From: an uncultured Methanobrevibacter sp.
Lineage (GTDB): Archaea > Methanobacteriota > Methanobacteria > Methanobacteriales > Methanobacteriaceae
Reading direction: 5' to 3'
DNA: 46,441 nucleotides
Assembly (NCBI GenBank): GCA_902764015.1
Contig: CACWUH010000006.1
Coordinates: forward strand, 1-46,441
Of the stretch, positions 8,887 through 17,350 are shown piece after piece. A model generated the notes under the pieces. It was not told where the DNA came from. It did no database searches and saw nothing but the letters and a program-made list of their open reading frames with translations. Both the position numbers and the translations under genes were made by a program. Position 1 is the stretch's first letter. Each line of letters starts with the position of its first letter.

Positions 8887-10554
8887 TTATTTATTGTAAT
8901 CTTTTTCTCTGATTTCAACTCTTCTTGTTTTACCGCTGATGGTTTCCGGAAGTTCATCCACATATTCAACCATTCTTGGGTATTTATAAGGAGCGGTTAC
9001 ATTTTTAACATGATTTTGAATGTCTTTTGTAAGTGAATCTGATGGTTCGAAGCCAGGCTGCAAGACAATGCTTGCCTTTACTATTTGGCCTCTGATTTCA
9101 TCAGGATAACCGGTAATTGCACAGTTTTGAACCGCTTCGTGAGATAAAACTGCACTTTCAACTTCATACGGTCCGATACGATAGCCTGAAGATTTGATTA
9201 TGTCATCGTTTCTTCCGACAAAGTGAACGTATCCTTCTTCATCAACCCATGCAGTATCTCCGCAGTGGTAGTATCCGTGATGAATCTGCTTTCTGTATTT
9301 TTCATCATCATTCACATAATCTTTAAATAATCCCGGATTTGGACCGTCCTGCAATTTGAAACAAAGTTCTCCTTCATCTCCGATTTCCACTCTTTCATGA
9401 TTTTCATCAAGTAATCTTAAATCAAATAGTGGAGAAGGTTTTCCAATGGATCCCACTTTTGCATCCAGCCAGATGAATGTTCCGATTGATAAGGTTGTTT
9501 CGGTTTGGCCAAACCCTTCCTTGATTCTTAATCCTGAAATATCATAGAATCTGTCTGATACTTCAGGAGGGAGAGGCTCTCCGGCTGTGGTTACATAAGT
9601 GAAATTTGAAAAGTCATAACCCTGGATATTCTCTTTAATCAGGAATCTGTAAACTGTTGGAGGTGCGCAGAATGTATTGACCTTATATTTGATTACATTC
9701 TCGAGCAGTTTTATTCCATTAAACCTGTCATAGTCGTAAATAAATATTCCTGTTCCGGCAATCCATTGTCCATAGATGTTTCCCCATACTGCCTTGCCCC
9801 ATCCGGTATCGGCTGCACTGTGATGGATTCCATCCTCTACAACATTGTGCCAGTATTTTGCAGTTGGTATGTGGCCTAATGAGTAGGTGTGCTTATGTGA
9901 AACCATTTTTGGAAGGCCGCTTGTTCCTGATGTGAAATAGATTAGGAATATTTCCTCGGCATAGGTTTTATCCTCTCCGGTAGGCCTTTCAAATATAGGA
10001 CTTTGTTCTTTAATTGCCTCATTGAAATTTATCCAACCGTCTCTGTCAGTTTCAATAACCACTTTTTTCAATTCATAATCAAGGGTTTTTTCAGCTTCCT
10101 CATAATCCGGAAGCAGGGAATCCTCCTCGATTGAAACGACCATTTTCACATTTGCCTCTTTTAATCTGAAGTCAATGTCATGAAGTTTGAGCATGTGTGT
10201 GCCCGGAATAGGTATCGCTCCGATTTTGTGCAATGCAACCATGCAGAACCACCATTCATACCTGTTTTTAAGGGTTAACATTACACAGTCGCCTTTTTTA
10301 ATTCCTAAACTTTTAAAGAGGTTTGCGGCTCTGTTTGAATATTCTTTCATTTCCCTGAATGTGAATGTGTGTTCTTCATCATGGTCATTAACCCAAATCA
10401 AAGCTATCTTTTCAGGGTCGATTTCTGCGTATTTGTCCACAACGTCGAATCCGAAGTTGTAGTCATCATTATATTTTAGTTTAAAATTTTCGTGAAAATC
10501 TTCATAAGAGTCAAAGTCGACTCTTTCTACAAAATCTCCTATTAATGATGTCAT
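8887..10554 (-). CDS. AMP-forming acyl-CoA synthetase, medium/branched-chain (MACS) type
   Basis: This 555-residue enzyme of the acyl-adenylate-forming family makes acyl-CoA from a carboxylic acid, ATP and CoA. It has the P-loop-like motif Y-F-T-S-G-T-S-G-L-P-K (206-216), G-F-G-Q-T-E-T (347-353), the hinge region G-R-N-D-D-I-I-K-S-S-G-Y-R-I-G-P-Y-E-V-E, and the C-terminal catalytic Lys in I-S-G-K-T-R-R-V-E. The sequence resembles MACS enzymes more than acetyl-CoA synthetase; a related Methanosarcina enzyme is known to prefer 2-methylbutyrate. Placed directly upstream of vorCBA, it probably supplies the acyl-CoA that Vor carboxylates (inference). ATG 10554 has AGGAG about 8 bases upstream. The regulator gene ends 21 bp before it. 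Confidence 0.88.
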   Translation of the reverse strand: MTSLIGDFVERVDFDSYEDFHENFKLKYNDDYNFGFDVVDKYAEIDPEKIALIWVNDHDEEHTFTFREMKEYSNRAANLFKSLGIKKGDCVMLTLKNRYEWWFCMVALHKIGAIPIPGTHMLKLHDIDFRLKEANVKMVVSIEEDSLLPDYEEAEKTLDYELKKVVIETDRDGWINFNEAIKEQSPIFERPTGEDKTYAEEIFLIYFTSGTSGLPKMVSHKHTYSLGHIPTAKYWHNVVEDGIHHSAADTGWGKAVWGNIYGQWIAGTGIFIYDYDRFNGIKLLENVIKYKVNTFCAPPTVYRFLIKENIQGYDFSNFTYVTTAGEPLPPEVSDRFYDISGLRIKEGFGQTETTLSIGTFIWLDAKVGSIGKPSPLFDLRLLDENHERVEIGDEGELCFKLQDGPNPGLFKDYVNDDEKYRKQIHHGYYHCGDTAWVDEEGYVHFVGRNDDIIKSSGYRIGPYEVESAVLSHEAVQNCAITGYPDEIRGQIVKASIVLQPGFEPSDSLTKDIQNHVKNVTAPYKYPRMVEYVDELPETISGKTRRVEIREKDYNK

Positions 10555-10575
10555 TAAAATTACTCCTAATAAATA

Positions 10576-11127
10576 TTATATGATTACTGCTAAGAATTTA
10601 GCCGGTTTATCGTTTAGCGCTACCATTGCATGTCTGTGTGTTGAATCAAAGAAGATACAGTCTCCTTCGTTCAGTATGATTTCGTTATTGTGTATATAAA
10701 TCTTTAATGAGCCTTCAAGGACATAGTTGAACTCCTGTCCGGGGTGTGAGTTGAGTGAAGGTGCAGGGTTCTTTTTGGGGTCAACCACCACAAGGAAGGT
10801 TTCGGCCTTTTTGTGAATGAATTTGGAGCATAGGTTTTCGTGGGTGTATTCCTTGCTCCTGTCGACTGAAACCCCTTTGTTTGCACGGGTGACGTCGAAT
10901 ATGTTCATCCTGCTTTCCTCACCGGTTAATAATAATCCTAAATCAACTTTAAAAATATGTGCAAGTTCATATAGAAAGCTTGCTGGGATGTCTATTTCGG
11001 CGTTTTCATATTGGATGTAGGTTTCTTCTGTAATGTTCAATTCTTCTGCGATTTGTTTAATAGTAATGTCTGACAGTTCTCTCAATTCTCTAATTCTGTT
11101 TCCAATATCTTTGTTGTATTCATTCAT
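10576..11127 (-). CDS. XRE-cupin transcriptional regulator
   Basis: The 183 residues split into an N-terminal XRE helix-turn-helix (about 8-62, with [19 protein letters not shown]) and a C-terminal cupin (about 105-183, with [12 protein letters not shown] and a late H-R-H). Such proteins sense a small ligand in the cupin and control nearby genes. It is the first gene of the unit containing the acyl-CoA synthetase and vor genes, so it probably controls that unit and itself. ATG 11127 has TAGGTG 7 bases upstream. A 10-bp palindrome covers the predicted transcription start of this unit (see 11162-11185). Confidence 0.9.
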   Translation of the reverse strand: MNEYNKDIGNRIRELRELSDITIKQIAEELNITEETYIQYENAEIDIPASFLYELAHIFKVDLGLLLTGEESRMNIFDVTRANKGVSVDRSKEYTHENLCSKFIHKKAETFLVVVDPKKNPAPSLNSHPGQEFNYVLEGSLKIYIHNNEIILNEGDCIFFDSTHRHAMVALNDKPAKFLAVII

Positions 11128-11161
11128 TCATAAACACCTATTTTTTTCAATTGATTTTTTT

Positions 11162-11185
11162 ATATTATAATATACATTATAATAT
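11162..11185. promoter_or_regulatory. Palindromic operator candidate for the XRE-cupin unit
   Basis: ATATTATAAT (11162-11171) and ATTATAATAT (11176-11185) are perfect inverted copies around ATAC. The site lies 35-58 bases upstream of the regulator start and just downstream of the minus-strand TATA element at 11205-11214. A bound regulator would block initiation. The AT-rich context weakens the case. Confidence 0.45.
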
Positions 11186-11204
11186 TATATGTTTTGGATT
11201 TAAC

Positions 11205-11214
11205 TTTATATAAA
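11205..11214 (-). promoter_or_regulatory. TATA box for the regulator-acyl-CoA synthetase-vor unit
   Basis: TTTATATAAA lies about 80 bases upstream of the regulator start and would place the transcription start near 11180, inside the palindrome. Confidence 0.45.
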
Positions 11215-11300
11215 CCTTATTAAAAATCGTTAAAATTCGTTATAAATTTTCTAAACGGAAAATTTTGTTTTGGATTTTTTCTTGAAAAATATGGGAAAGT

Positions 11301-11308
11301 TTTAAATA
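11301..11308 (+). promoter_or_regulatory. TATA box for the small CxxC protein gene
   Basis: TTTAAATA lies about 45-52 bases upstream of ATG 11353, with the ribosome binding site GGAG at 11341-11344. The spacing is normal for an archaeal promoter. Confidence 0.5.
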
Positions 11309-11352
11309 CTTCAAACTTTTAATTTTAATTAAAATATTAAGGAGAAAATCAA

Positions 11353-11724
11353 ATGACATCTAATGAGATAGGAACCAACATAATCTTCAAAAAGCAATTG
11401 GGATTGAATCTGGAAATAGACCAGAAATATGTTGGTTTGAAAATGAAGGAAAACAATATTCTGTCTTTTAACTTCAGGGTTCCTGGGGATTTGAAGGATG
11501 AAGTCGAAGCCTACTTCAAGAGATTCAAATTGGGTGAGCCAATCATGGTTGACATTGGAGGAACCGGAGATATAAAGTGCGATTTTAAAGGAATCTCTCC
11601 TGTCTTGAAAAATAAGGATGAAATTGACAAATATTTCCTGTCTGCCACTCTACAGGAAGACAAGAAGTATGATCCTTTGGAAGAAGAAAAATGTGAAACC
11701 TGCAGTGGATGTGGATTCCACTAA
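11353..11724 (+). CDS. Uncharacterised protein with C-terminal CxxCxGC tail
   Basis: This 123-residue soluble protein has its own promoter and a clear ribosome binding site (AAGGAG, 9 bases before ATG). The body is predicted mixed alpha/beta with charged surfaces. The last ten residues are C-E-T-C-S-G-C-G-F-H, which could bind zinc, iron or a cluster, or act as a redox pair. The rest contains only one other Cys (in K-C-D-F). I do not recognise the family. It is transcribed divergently from the XRE-cupin unit and convergently with the CPBP protease gene. Confidence 0.75.
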   Translation: MTSNEIGTNIIFKKQLGLNLEIDQKYVGLKMKENNILSFNFRVPGDLKDEVEAYFKRFKLGEPIMVDIGGTGDIKCDFKGISPVLKNKDEIDKYFLSATLQEDKKYDPLEEEKCETCSGCGFH

Positions 11725-11734
11725 TCTATTTTTT

Positions 11735-12544
11735 TTAACTATACTGTTTTTTAAGCTCTTTGCATTCTCTAATAACATATCTTATCAGGTAAAAGCTGCC
11801 GATGATTGTAATTATTACGAATGGTATGAACCAAGGGAATTCCGAGAGAAATGCATCCACGCCGCTGATTTGAAGAAGGGTTGCAACCACATTGTTTATG
11901 AAGTGAACGCTCATTGGAATCAGGATATTGTCTGTTTTCAGGTAAAGAATACACATGCAGACTCCGAATATGAATGCACTTGTTATTCCGCCGAAATCAT
12001 GGCCAATGGCAAATATGAATGATGATATTATCATTGCAGGGAATATTCCAGTTCTGATTTTCAATCGGTTAAATAATACTCCTCTAAAGACCAGCTCTTC
12101 CATTATTGGGGCGAATATTATTGCGCCGATTGTATCGAGGATAACTGCGCTTGAATCGACATCGACAGTATCCACGTCCCATACTGAAATCCATGTGGGA
12201 TCGGTCATTCCTATTATGAGGTCAACTGATGATATCAGGAATGTGACGAAAAATGCAAACAGTAGGTTTGTTGCAAAAACAAAAAGTATCTCTTTTTTGG
12301 TATGCTCTTCGAATATGTTTTCGATATTCTGGTCAAGGCCTCGGGTTCCTCGAAGTGCCCAGACGAATAATAATGCACCTATCAATAGGAAAACTATAAA
12401 GAACAGTTCGTCTGATTCACCAACATCCGGAAAGACGACCGCAAGAACTCCTGTCAATATTGCAGTAAGGATTATTCCAACGATCAGCTCCCTTATTCTG
12501 ATGGTTCTTAGTCGAACATTGAAATCGGTGATGCTTTTATCCAT
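11735..12544 (-). CDS. CPBP-family intramembrane metalloprotease
   Basis: This 269-residue membrane protein of the CPBP (CAAX protease and bacteriocin-processing) family has about seven to eight hydrophobic segments. The catalytic motifs are visible: E-E-L-V-F-R-G (149-155), F-x-x-x-H ending at H182, and H-F-I-N-N at about 214-218. Family members cleave within or next to membrane helices. In archaea the substrate is mostly unknown. It begins 12 bp after the upstream epimerase gene ends, so the two are probably co-transcribed. Confidence 0.9.
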   Translation of the reverse strand: MDKSITDFNVRLRTIRIRELIVGIILTAILTGVLAVVFPDVGESDELFFIVFLLIGALLFVWALRGTRGLDQNIENIFEEHTKKEILFVFATNLLFAFFVTFLISSVDLIIGMTDPTWISVWDVDTVDVDSSAVILDTIGAIIFAPIMEELVFRGVLFNRLKIRTGIFPAMIISSFIFAIGHDFGGITSAFIFGVCMCILYLKTDNILIPMSVHFINNVVATLLQISGVDAFLSEFPWFIPFVIITIIGSFYLIRYVIRECKELKKQYS

Positions 12545-12556
12545 AGTATCAACACT

Positions 12557-13489
12557 CTATAAGATGGTCTTAAACCATTCGATGGTTTCTATTAGCTGGG
12601 ATTCAAAATTGTTTGAATCGATTTTTAAGCCTATCTTTTCCATATTGCGGACATCGGCCAGGGAATGTTTGATGTCTCCAGGCCTTTCGGGCAGGTATTT
12701 AGGTTCCAGATCACTTCCCAACACATCCTTTACAATCTCATATAATCTGTTGATTGTTAACTTTTCGCCGGATGCAATATTGATGATGCCGTTGTAGTCT
12801 GTCTTGCATGCGTTGACATTTGCTTTGACGATGTCCCCAACATAGACGAAGTCTCTGGTCTGCTCGCCATCCCCATATATTTCGGCCTGTTTGCCTTCGA
12901 GAAGTGCGCTGATGAAATTGGGAATCACTGCGGCATATTGGGAATTCTTGTCCTGATGGGGTCCGAACACGTTAAAGTATCGGAATGCAACATAGTTCAG
13001 GCCGTAGCTTTCATAGAATGATCTTAAATATAGTTCACAGCTTGCTTTTGAGGCGGCATAGGGAGATGTTGGCATAGGCTGCTCGGTTTCCTTCAATGGC
13101 ATATTCCTGTTTTCACCATAAACGGAAGATGATGATGAGAATACGATTTTTTTAACATCATTGTCTGCAGCTGACTTTAAGAGTTTTACGGTTGCATTGA
13201 GATTTATTTCATTGCACTCTTTAGGTTTTTCAACGCTCAACGGAACGCTGGCCAGAGCTGCAAGGTGGAAAACATAATCGATGCCTGATGTCAAATCATC
13301 CAAATTAGTATTACAGATGTCTGCTTTGATGAAATTCAAATTTTCATGTTCGGGATTATCTAAATTTTTCATGTTGCCTGTGGAGAGATTATCGATTATG
13401 GTAATCTTGTTATCCTCCATTAATTCATTGGCGATGTGAGAACCGATAAATCCTGCTCCACCTGTAATTAAAATGTTTTTATTTTTCAT
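12557..13489 (-). CDS. NAD-dependent sugar-nucleotide epimerase/dehydratase (UDP-glucose 4-epimerase-like)
   Basis: This 310-residue extended short-chain dehydrogenase has the NAD motif G-G-A-G-F-I-G-S-H (10-18) and the catalytic Y-A-A-S-K (Y144, K148). It most resembles archaeal UDP-glucose 4-epimerases, which make UDP-galactose-type sugars for wall polymers and glycoprotein glycans. The exact substrate cannot be read from sequence. ATG 13489 has GGTGGC just upstream. It is divergent from ehaA across a 111-bp shared promoter region and co-oriented with the CPBP protease gene. Confidence 0.88.
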   Translation of the reverse strand: MKNKNILITGGAGFIGSHIANELMEDNKITIIDNLSTGNMKNLDNPEHENLNFIKADICNTNLDDLTSGIDYVFHLAALASVPLSVEKPKECNEINLNATVKLLKSAADNDVKKIVFSSSSSVYGENRNMPLKETEQPMPTSPYAASKASCELYLRSFYESYGLNYVAFRYFNVFGPHQDKNSQYAAVIPNFISALLEGKQAEIYGDGEQTRDFVYVGDIVKANVNACKTDYNGIINIASGEKLTINRLYEIVKDVLGSDLEPKYLPERPGDIKHSLADVRNMEKIGLKIDSNNFESQLIETIEWFKTIL

Positions 13490-13600
13490 TAAGCCACCAT
13501 TAATTAATTTAAATTATAATTAAGCAATTAATATTATTTTTAAGTAACAATATTTATATATTGGCTAAGCAATATAAATTTATCTTCATTTGATATTTTA
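13490..13600. promoter_or_regulatory. Divergent promoter between the epimerase and the eha operon
   Basis: A TTTATATA element at 13553-13560, or AATATAAA at 13571-13578, could drive ehaA. The octamer TAAGCAAT occurs twice in direct orientation, at 13521-13528 and 13566-13573. No Shine-Dalgarno sequence is visible before ehaA, so its mRNA may have a very short leader. Confidence 0.5.
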
Positions 13601-13897
13601 TTGGCTTATATTGTAGCTATTGTTTGTTCTATCGTTGTAGCTTTAGTTTTAAGGTTACCTTTACTTCCTAGCAAGCCATATCGGTATTCTTTTGATGTGA
13701 GTGCATTATATCCGACTCCGATAATTGCTATTGGTATTCTTTCGATATTTCTAGTTTTAAACTATACTTTCATGTATAATGGATTAGTTTTGGCAGCAGT
13801 TATTGGTGTTTTATCTGCATTGTTTGTGAAATATCTGTTTGATTTTGTATTTCCGAAACCTCTGGATGAAAATGCGGGAGAGGATATGAATGAATGA
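13601..13897 (+). CDS. ehaA: Energy-converting hydrogenase A subunit A
   Basis: This 98-residue membrane protein, with about three hydrophobic helices and an acidic tail, is the first of twenty genes in the canonical ehaA-T order. It is assigned mainly by position and membrane character. Small Eha subunits form part of the ion-translocating membrane module. The start is taken as TTG 13601; no ATG fits and no ribosome binding site is visible, so the true start could be slightly different. It overlaps ehaB by 8 bp. Confidence 0.8.
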   Translation: MAYIVAIVCSIVVALVLRLPLLPSKPYRYSFDVSALYPTPIIAIGILSIFLVLNYTFMYNGLVLAAVIGVLSALFVKYLFDFVFPKPLDENAGEDMNE

Positions 13898-14387
13898 GGT
13901 AATTGGAATAATAATTGCCGCAATTCTTTGTTGGTTGAATTTTGTAATTGTGGATACATATTTCGGACTTCCCGAACAGTCTGGCGTTAGAGGTGCCAGG
14001 ATAATTGGTAAAGACGTCGAAAAAAGAGGGGGAGATATTGCTGGCGGGTTTTTCCAAGGAAACATTTTATGTTCTCCTGATGCATCTGCCGGTACATTAA
14101 TGGCTTCTATTGGATATATGCTTTTAGGAATCCCTGGAGGGATAATCGCAGCATTTCTGGTATTCATTGGAAATAGGTTATGCGCCGATCCAGGATATGC
14201 CGGAACTACAGGATGTTTGACGGCCACTGCAATAATATTTTTAACATCTTTCATTGGTTTGACACCTGAAATGTTCATTGTGGGAATGGTCATTGCCATA
14301 TTTACGATTATGGGCATCGATCAGGCTAAGGTCTCAGTGGTTTTGGGCAAAATTGCCAAAAAATTCAATAGGCATGCTAGAGAGTGA
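13890..14387 (+). CDS. ehaB: Energy-converting hydrogenase A subunit B
   Basis: This 165-residue protein has four to five membrane segments. A conserved-looking loop after the first helix contains [17 protein letters not shown], and a Gly-rich helix follows ([10 protein letters not shown]). The start overlaps the end of ehaA with its ribosome binding site inside that gene, which points to translational coupling. Assignment rests on operon order and size. Confidence 0.85.
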   Translation: MNEVIGIIIAAILCWLNFVIVDTYFGLPEQSGVRGARIIGKDVEKRGGDIAGGFFQGNILCSPDASAGTLMASIGYMLLGIPGGIIAAFLVFIGNRLCADPGYAGTTGCLTATAIIFLTSFIGLTPEMFIVGMVIAIFTIMGIDQAKVSVVLGKIAKKFNRHARE

Positions 14388-14391
14388 TTAT

Positions 14392-14643
14392 ATGTATGTT
14401 GAAATTATAGGTATTATAGTCATATTCGTAGCATTGAGGGCTCTGGTTACAAGAAACAGGGCTGAAAGACTATTATATTTAAATGTCATTGGCTTTGGAG
14501 TTTCTGCAATCATCGCATTGGTAATCAATACTCCATTTGCTCTTTTTGTTGCTGCAGCATTCTTCATATGCTCAACAATCAGCGCTAATGCTATTGCTTA
14601 CACCTTAAACAGGCTAGATGATGAAATATTGTTGGAGGAGTAA
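14392..14643 (+). CDS. ehaC: Energy-converting hydrogenase A subunit C
   Basis: This 83-residue membrane protein has three hydrophobic segments and a short acidic end (D-D-E-I-L-L-E-E). The ATG at 14392 is preferred because it follows ehaB by 4 bp with AGAGTGAT upstream; an open frame further upstream lies within ehaB. Size and topology resemble the small MrpF/MbhB-like subunits of related antiporter-hydrogenase complexes (inference). Confidence 0.82.
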   Translation: MYVEIIGIIVIFVALRALVTRNRAERLLYLNVIGFGVSAIIALVINTPFALFVAAAFFICSTISANAIAYTLNRLDDEILLEE

Positions 14644-14645
14644 AT

Positions 14646-14915
14646 ATGGAATTTCTCGTATCAATAATTGCAATAGCTTTGATGGTTATTGGAGCGTTTG
14701 GCGTAATATTCATGAAGAAACCATTGGACAAGGTTATAATGTTCGATATAATGGATGCAGGATTCGTTTTAGTCATCGTATTGTTCAAATATATGGATGT
14801 CGCATTGTTTGCAGCGCTTGCAGGTCCATTGTCCACTTTAATATTTATCTTATCAATTGTGAAAATCAAAGAGGTTAGAACCAATAAAATCGCAGGTGGT
14901 GATGCCAGTGATTAG
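14646..14915 (+). CDS. ehaD: Energy-converting hydrogenase A subunit D
   Basis: This 89-residue protein has about three helices, including the pattern [17 protein letters not shown] seen in small Mrp/Mbh-type membrane subunits. The ribosome binding site TTGGAGGAG sits in the end of ehaC, 2 bp away. It is a likely part of the membrane ion-transfer module. Confidence 0.83.
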   Translation: MEFLVSIIAIALMVIGAFGVIFMKKPLDKVIMFDIMDAGFVLVIVLFKYMDVALFAALAGPLSTLIFILSIVKIKEVRTNKIAGGDASD

Positions 14916-15168
14916 CGTTCCATTATTCTTCTATTTTGGAATCGTTCTGGCCATTGTAGGAAGCATCGCTACTGCCTGGGGTCCGGGAGTCAGTGACCCT
15001 GTAATCAGGACATTCAATACTGAAGTCGCTTCAATCGGAGTATGTCTGGTATTGCTGTGCTATAATCATACCTTGGCATTGCTGACACTGATTGCAACGA
15101 CTGTTATCATCACATTAATCTTATTTAGAGCCATTATTCGCTTGGAAGAGATGGGGGCAGATGTATGA
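14908..15168 (+). CDS. ehaE: Energy-converting hydrogenase A subunit E
   Basis: This membrane protein of about 86 residues has two to three helices and a soluble acidic C-terminus. I chose GTG 14908 because GGTGAT (14898-14903) is then correctly spaced; ATG 14902 and GTG 14896 are alternatives adding two or four residues. It overlaps ehaD by 8 bp and ehaF by 4 bp (ATGA). The family is assigned by operon position. Confidence 0.78.
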   Translation: MISVPLFFYFGIVLAIVGSIATAWGPGVSDPVIRTFNTEVASIGVCLVLLCYNHTLALLTLIATTVIITLILFRAIIRLEEMGADV

Positions 15169-15758
15169 GGATTGGAGCTTTATGGAACAAGTTGGCAGAG
15201 CCTAAGAATATTCCTCGTCTTTTCGCATTCAGCCTTGGAATAATTTTAATCATTGGTCTGATTGTGCCTTTGGCATTGAATCCCGAACAGCTGTATGTCA
15301 GGCCCGCTCCTCAAGTGCAGGTTGATGAAGGGGTGGCTATCGCACCTTATGCAAGAGGGGGAGTGCCGTTGGAAGAGGCAGGAAACATCTCTCCTCAATA
15401 TCCTGAAAATGCAGAGAGCTTAGGAATGATTACGGGATACATGTCGCCGCTGGCAGAGTGGATATCATCAATTTCGCCTTACTTCGGCACGACAATATAT
15501 TCATCTCCAGGAGGACTTATAGATGAAATACTGTACTATACAAGGGGTTTCGATACGATACTCGAATCCAGTATCCTGATGATGTCATTCATCATCGCTT
15601 CATGGCTGGCCATCAATTATACCATGAACAGAAAGAATGATGAAGGCGAAATTAAAAAAGATGTAAAAAAGGCCATCAATGATTCGGCTAAAGTGGCTAG
15701 CCAAGTCAAGGCAAATGATGCCAAAGCAAGAGCTAAACAGTTAAGGAGGGATAACTGA
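15165..15758 (+). CDS. ehaF: Energy-converting hydrogenase A subunit F
   Basis: This 197-residue protein has a membrane helix near residues 19-40, an extracytoplasmic loop of about 100 residues, a second helix near 140-155, and a Lys-rich cytoplasmic tail ending in K-Q-L-R-R-D-N. The arrangement recalls MbhE/MrpE-MrpB-like parts of related complexes. Overlaps with ehaE (4 bp) and ehaG (1 bp) indicate coupled translation. Confidence 0.83.
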   Translation: MRIGALWNKLAEPKNIPRLFAFSLGIILIIGLIVPLALNPEQLYVRPAPQVQVDEGVAIAPYARGGVPLEEAGNISPQYPENAESLGMITGYMSPLAEWISSISPYFGTTIYSSPGGLIDEILYYTRGFDTILESSILMMSFIIASWLAINYTMNRKNDEGEIKKDVKKAINDSAKVASQVKANDAKARAKQLRRDN

Positions 15759-16438
15759 TGTTCGTTCCTCCAGAATTCGTTAGCATGTATCTGCCTGCAA
15801 TCTATGCTGGACTTATTGTCGGATTTATTGGAACCATGGCAATTGCAATCAACAGAAGGGAACTGCACATTCTCATCCTGACTGACATCGTTGGCCTTGC
15901 CATGATATTCGTCGTTTCTGCGGTAGGAACTGATTTGGCGGAAGCGTTGATTTTGCCCGGTTTGGTAGTGGAGCTGGCCGAAACATTGGCAATTTCTGAA
16001 ATTTTGATTACACGAGAAATGCGAAAAATTGAACAGGATCCAAGAGCTAATCTTGCCAAGTCCTCTTCGATTTTCCCGCAGGCATTCTCTTTGGATATGG
16101 AGATAATGACCACTGCACCTAATTTCATAGCACTGGTCTTGATTGGATATGGAATTCTTTTGACTGGTTTTACCGGTGGAGCGGTAGCTGGTGGAGGAAT
16201 TGTATTTTACGCGTTATCTAAAAAAGCAAGAGGACTTCCAGTATTGATGTTGGATGGTATTGCCGGGGTTTCCGGTATTGCATGGTGTCTATGGATAATA
16301 GGATTCCTATTGTTGTTTGTAATTCCGCAATACTGGCTATTAGGTTTGTTCCTGGCTGCATGTGGACTGTTGTTAAAAGTAGCTTCCAAAGTGGGCCTTA
16401 TCGGTCTGCTTATGAGAGAGGACATTGATAATGAGTAG
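15758..16438 (+). CDS. ehaG: Energy-converting hydrogenase A subunit G
   Basis: This 226-residue polytopic membrane protein has about six to seven helices. Acidic residues within hydrophobic stretches (for example V-V-E-L-A-E-T near residue 70) are typical of ion-path subunits in complex I-like machines. Its start overlaps the ehaF stop (TGATG). The label follows operon order. Confidence 0.83.
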   Translation: MFVPPEFVSMYLPAIYAGLIVGFIGTMAIAINRRELHILILTDIVGLAMIFVVSAVGTDLAEALILPGLVVELAETLAISEILITREMRKIEQDPRANLAKSSSIFPQAFSLDMEIMTTAPNFIALVLIGYGILLTGFTGGAVAGGGIVFYALSKKARGLPVLMLDGIAGVSGIAWCLWIIGFLLLFVIPQYWLLGLFLAACGLLLKVASKVGLIGLLMREDIDNE

Positions 16439-16446
16439 GTGAGAAA

Positions 16447-17118
16447 ATGGATTTCGTTACGCTTGGAGGAAATTTATTTGGAACAATCCCTCTTGGGGAC
16501 ATTGTGTTATATATAACTCCATTCAATCTGTTCTTGTTTGCAGTTTTACTTGGGTTTACAGTATTGATTGGATTGAGCAAACCTGAAACACAAGTCGAAG
16601 CCACTATGCATTATCTGAATAATACGGAAGTCAAGGTAGGTCCGAAAGAGCTTAAGCAAAGAAGATTCCTATCAGTGCTGTGCGGCATTGCATCTGCAGG
16701 AGCCATGATTACTGGAGATCTGTTCAACTTCACGCTGTTCATGGCTTTAGTCGGTATCCTGAATATCGGTATCGTATCTGCAGTAAAGCAGACCACCGTA
16801 TTGAATTCAGCATTCAATTACGGCCTGATTGCCATGATGTGCAGTCTACCTTTGTTTGGTGGTGCGGCTATCATTCTTGCGGCAACAGGCACATTATCAC
16901 TTGCAGCCCTATCTCAGATGCCTGCAAGCCCGATGGTGGTATTCGGAGCAGTATTGATGTTGCTTGGTATTTTAGGTGAAAGCGGAGTTGCACCGTTCTT
17001 TGCAAGTAAGGCAGAAATGTTCAGGACTGCAGGATCTCCATATATTGTTATTATTCACTTAAGTTCATTGTTTATTATTGTAAGAGCTGTTGAAATATTG
17101 TTATTGGTATTGTGGTAG
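16447..17118 (+). CDS. ehaH: Energy-converting hydrogenase A subunit H (NuoM/NuoN-like)
   Basis: This 223-residue membrane protein has segments resembling part of the NuoL/M/N and Mrp antiporter family: a G-D-L-F-N-F-T-L-F helix and the later [13 protein letters not shown], like the conserved G-x-x-P-F-x-x-W/K-A region of those subunits. It probably contributes to H+ or Na+ translocation. It is much shorter than a full antiporter subunit, as expected for Eha, where the module is split. Confidence 0.87.
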   Translation: MDFVTLGGNLFGTIPLGDIVLYITPFNLFLFAVLLGFTVLIGLSKPETQVEATMHYLNNTEVKVGPKELKQRRFLSVLCGIASAGAMITGDLFNFTLFMALVGILNIGIVSAVKQTTVLNSAFNYGLIAMMCSLPLFGGAAIILAATGTLSLAALSQMPASPMVVFGAVLMLLGILGESGVAPFFASKAEMFRTAGSPYIVIIHLSSLFIIVRAVEILLLVLW

Positions 17119-17125
17119 TGGGAGT

Positions 17126-17341
17126 ATGGTAAATCAAAGAATTACATGTATAATATTATTGGCATTATCAACAATAGCTATTCTTGCATGTCTGGTTATA
17201 GATTTTGAGGCATGGATAGTCTATGCAGTTGCTATATTTGGTATTCCATTATGGATTTTATCATTGGGCCTATTGACAATGGCCAAACCTAAACCTGAAG
17301 ATGTGGAAGGAAGGGTCAAGGAGCCATTCACTGGATATTAG
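17126..17341 (+). CDS. ehaI: Energy-converting hydrogenase A subunit I
   Basis: This 71-residue protein has two hydrophobic helices and a charged C-terminus (P-K-P-E-D-V-E-G-R-V-K-E-P). ATG 17126 follows GTGGGAG and lies 7 bp after ehaH. The frame extends upstream into ehaH but without a ribosome binding site. Confidence 0.8.
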   Translation: MVNQRITCIILLALSTIAILACLVIDFEAWIVYAVAIFGIPLWILSLGLLTMAKPKPEDVEGRVKEPFTGY

Positions 17342-17350
17342 AGGTGTATT

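Noticed and set aside
11955..12797. 280-residue plus-strand ORF opposite the CPBP protease and epimerase genes
   Set aside because: It spans the 3' and 5' ends of two real minus-strand genes, has low-complexity composition and no family features.
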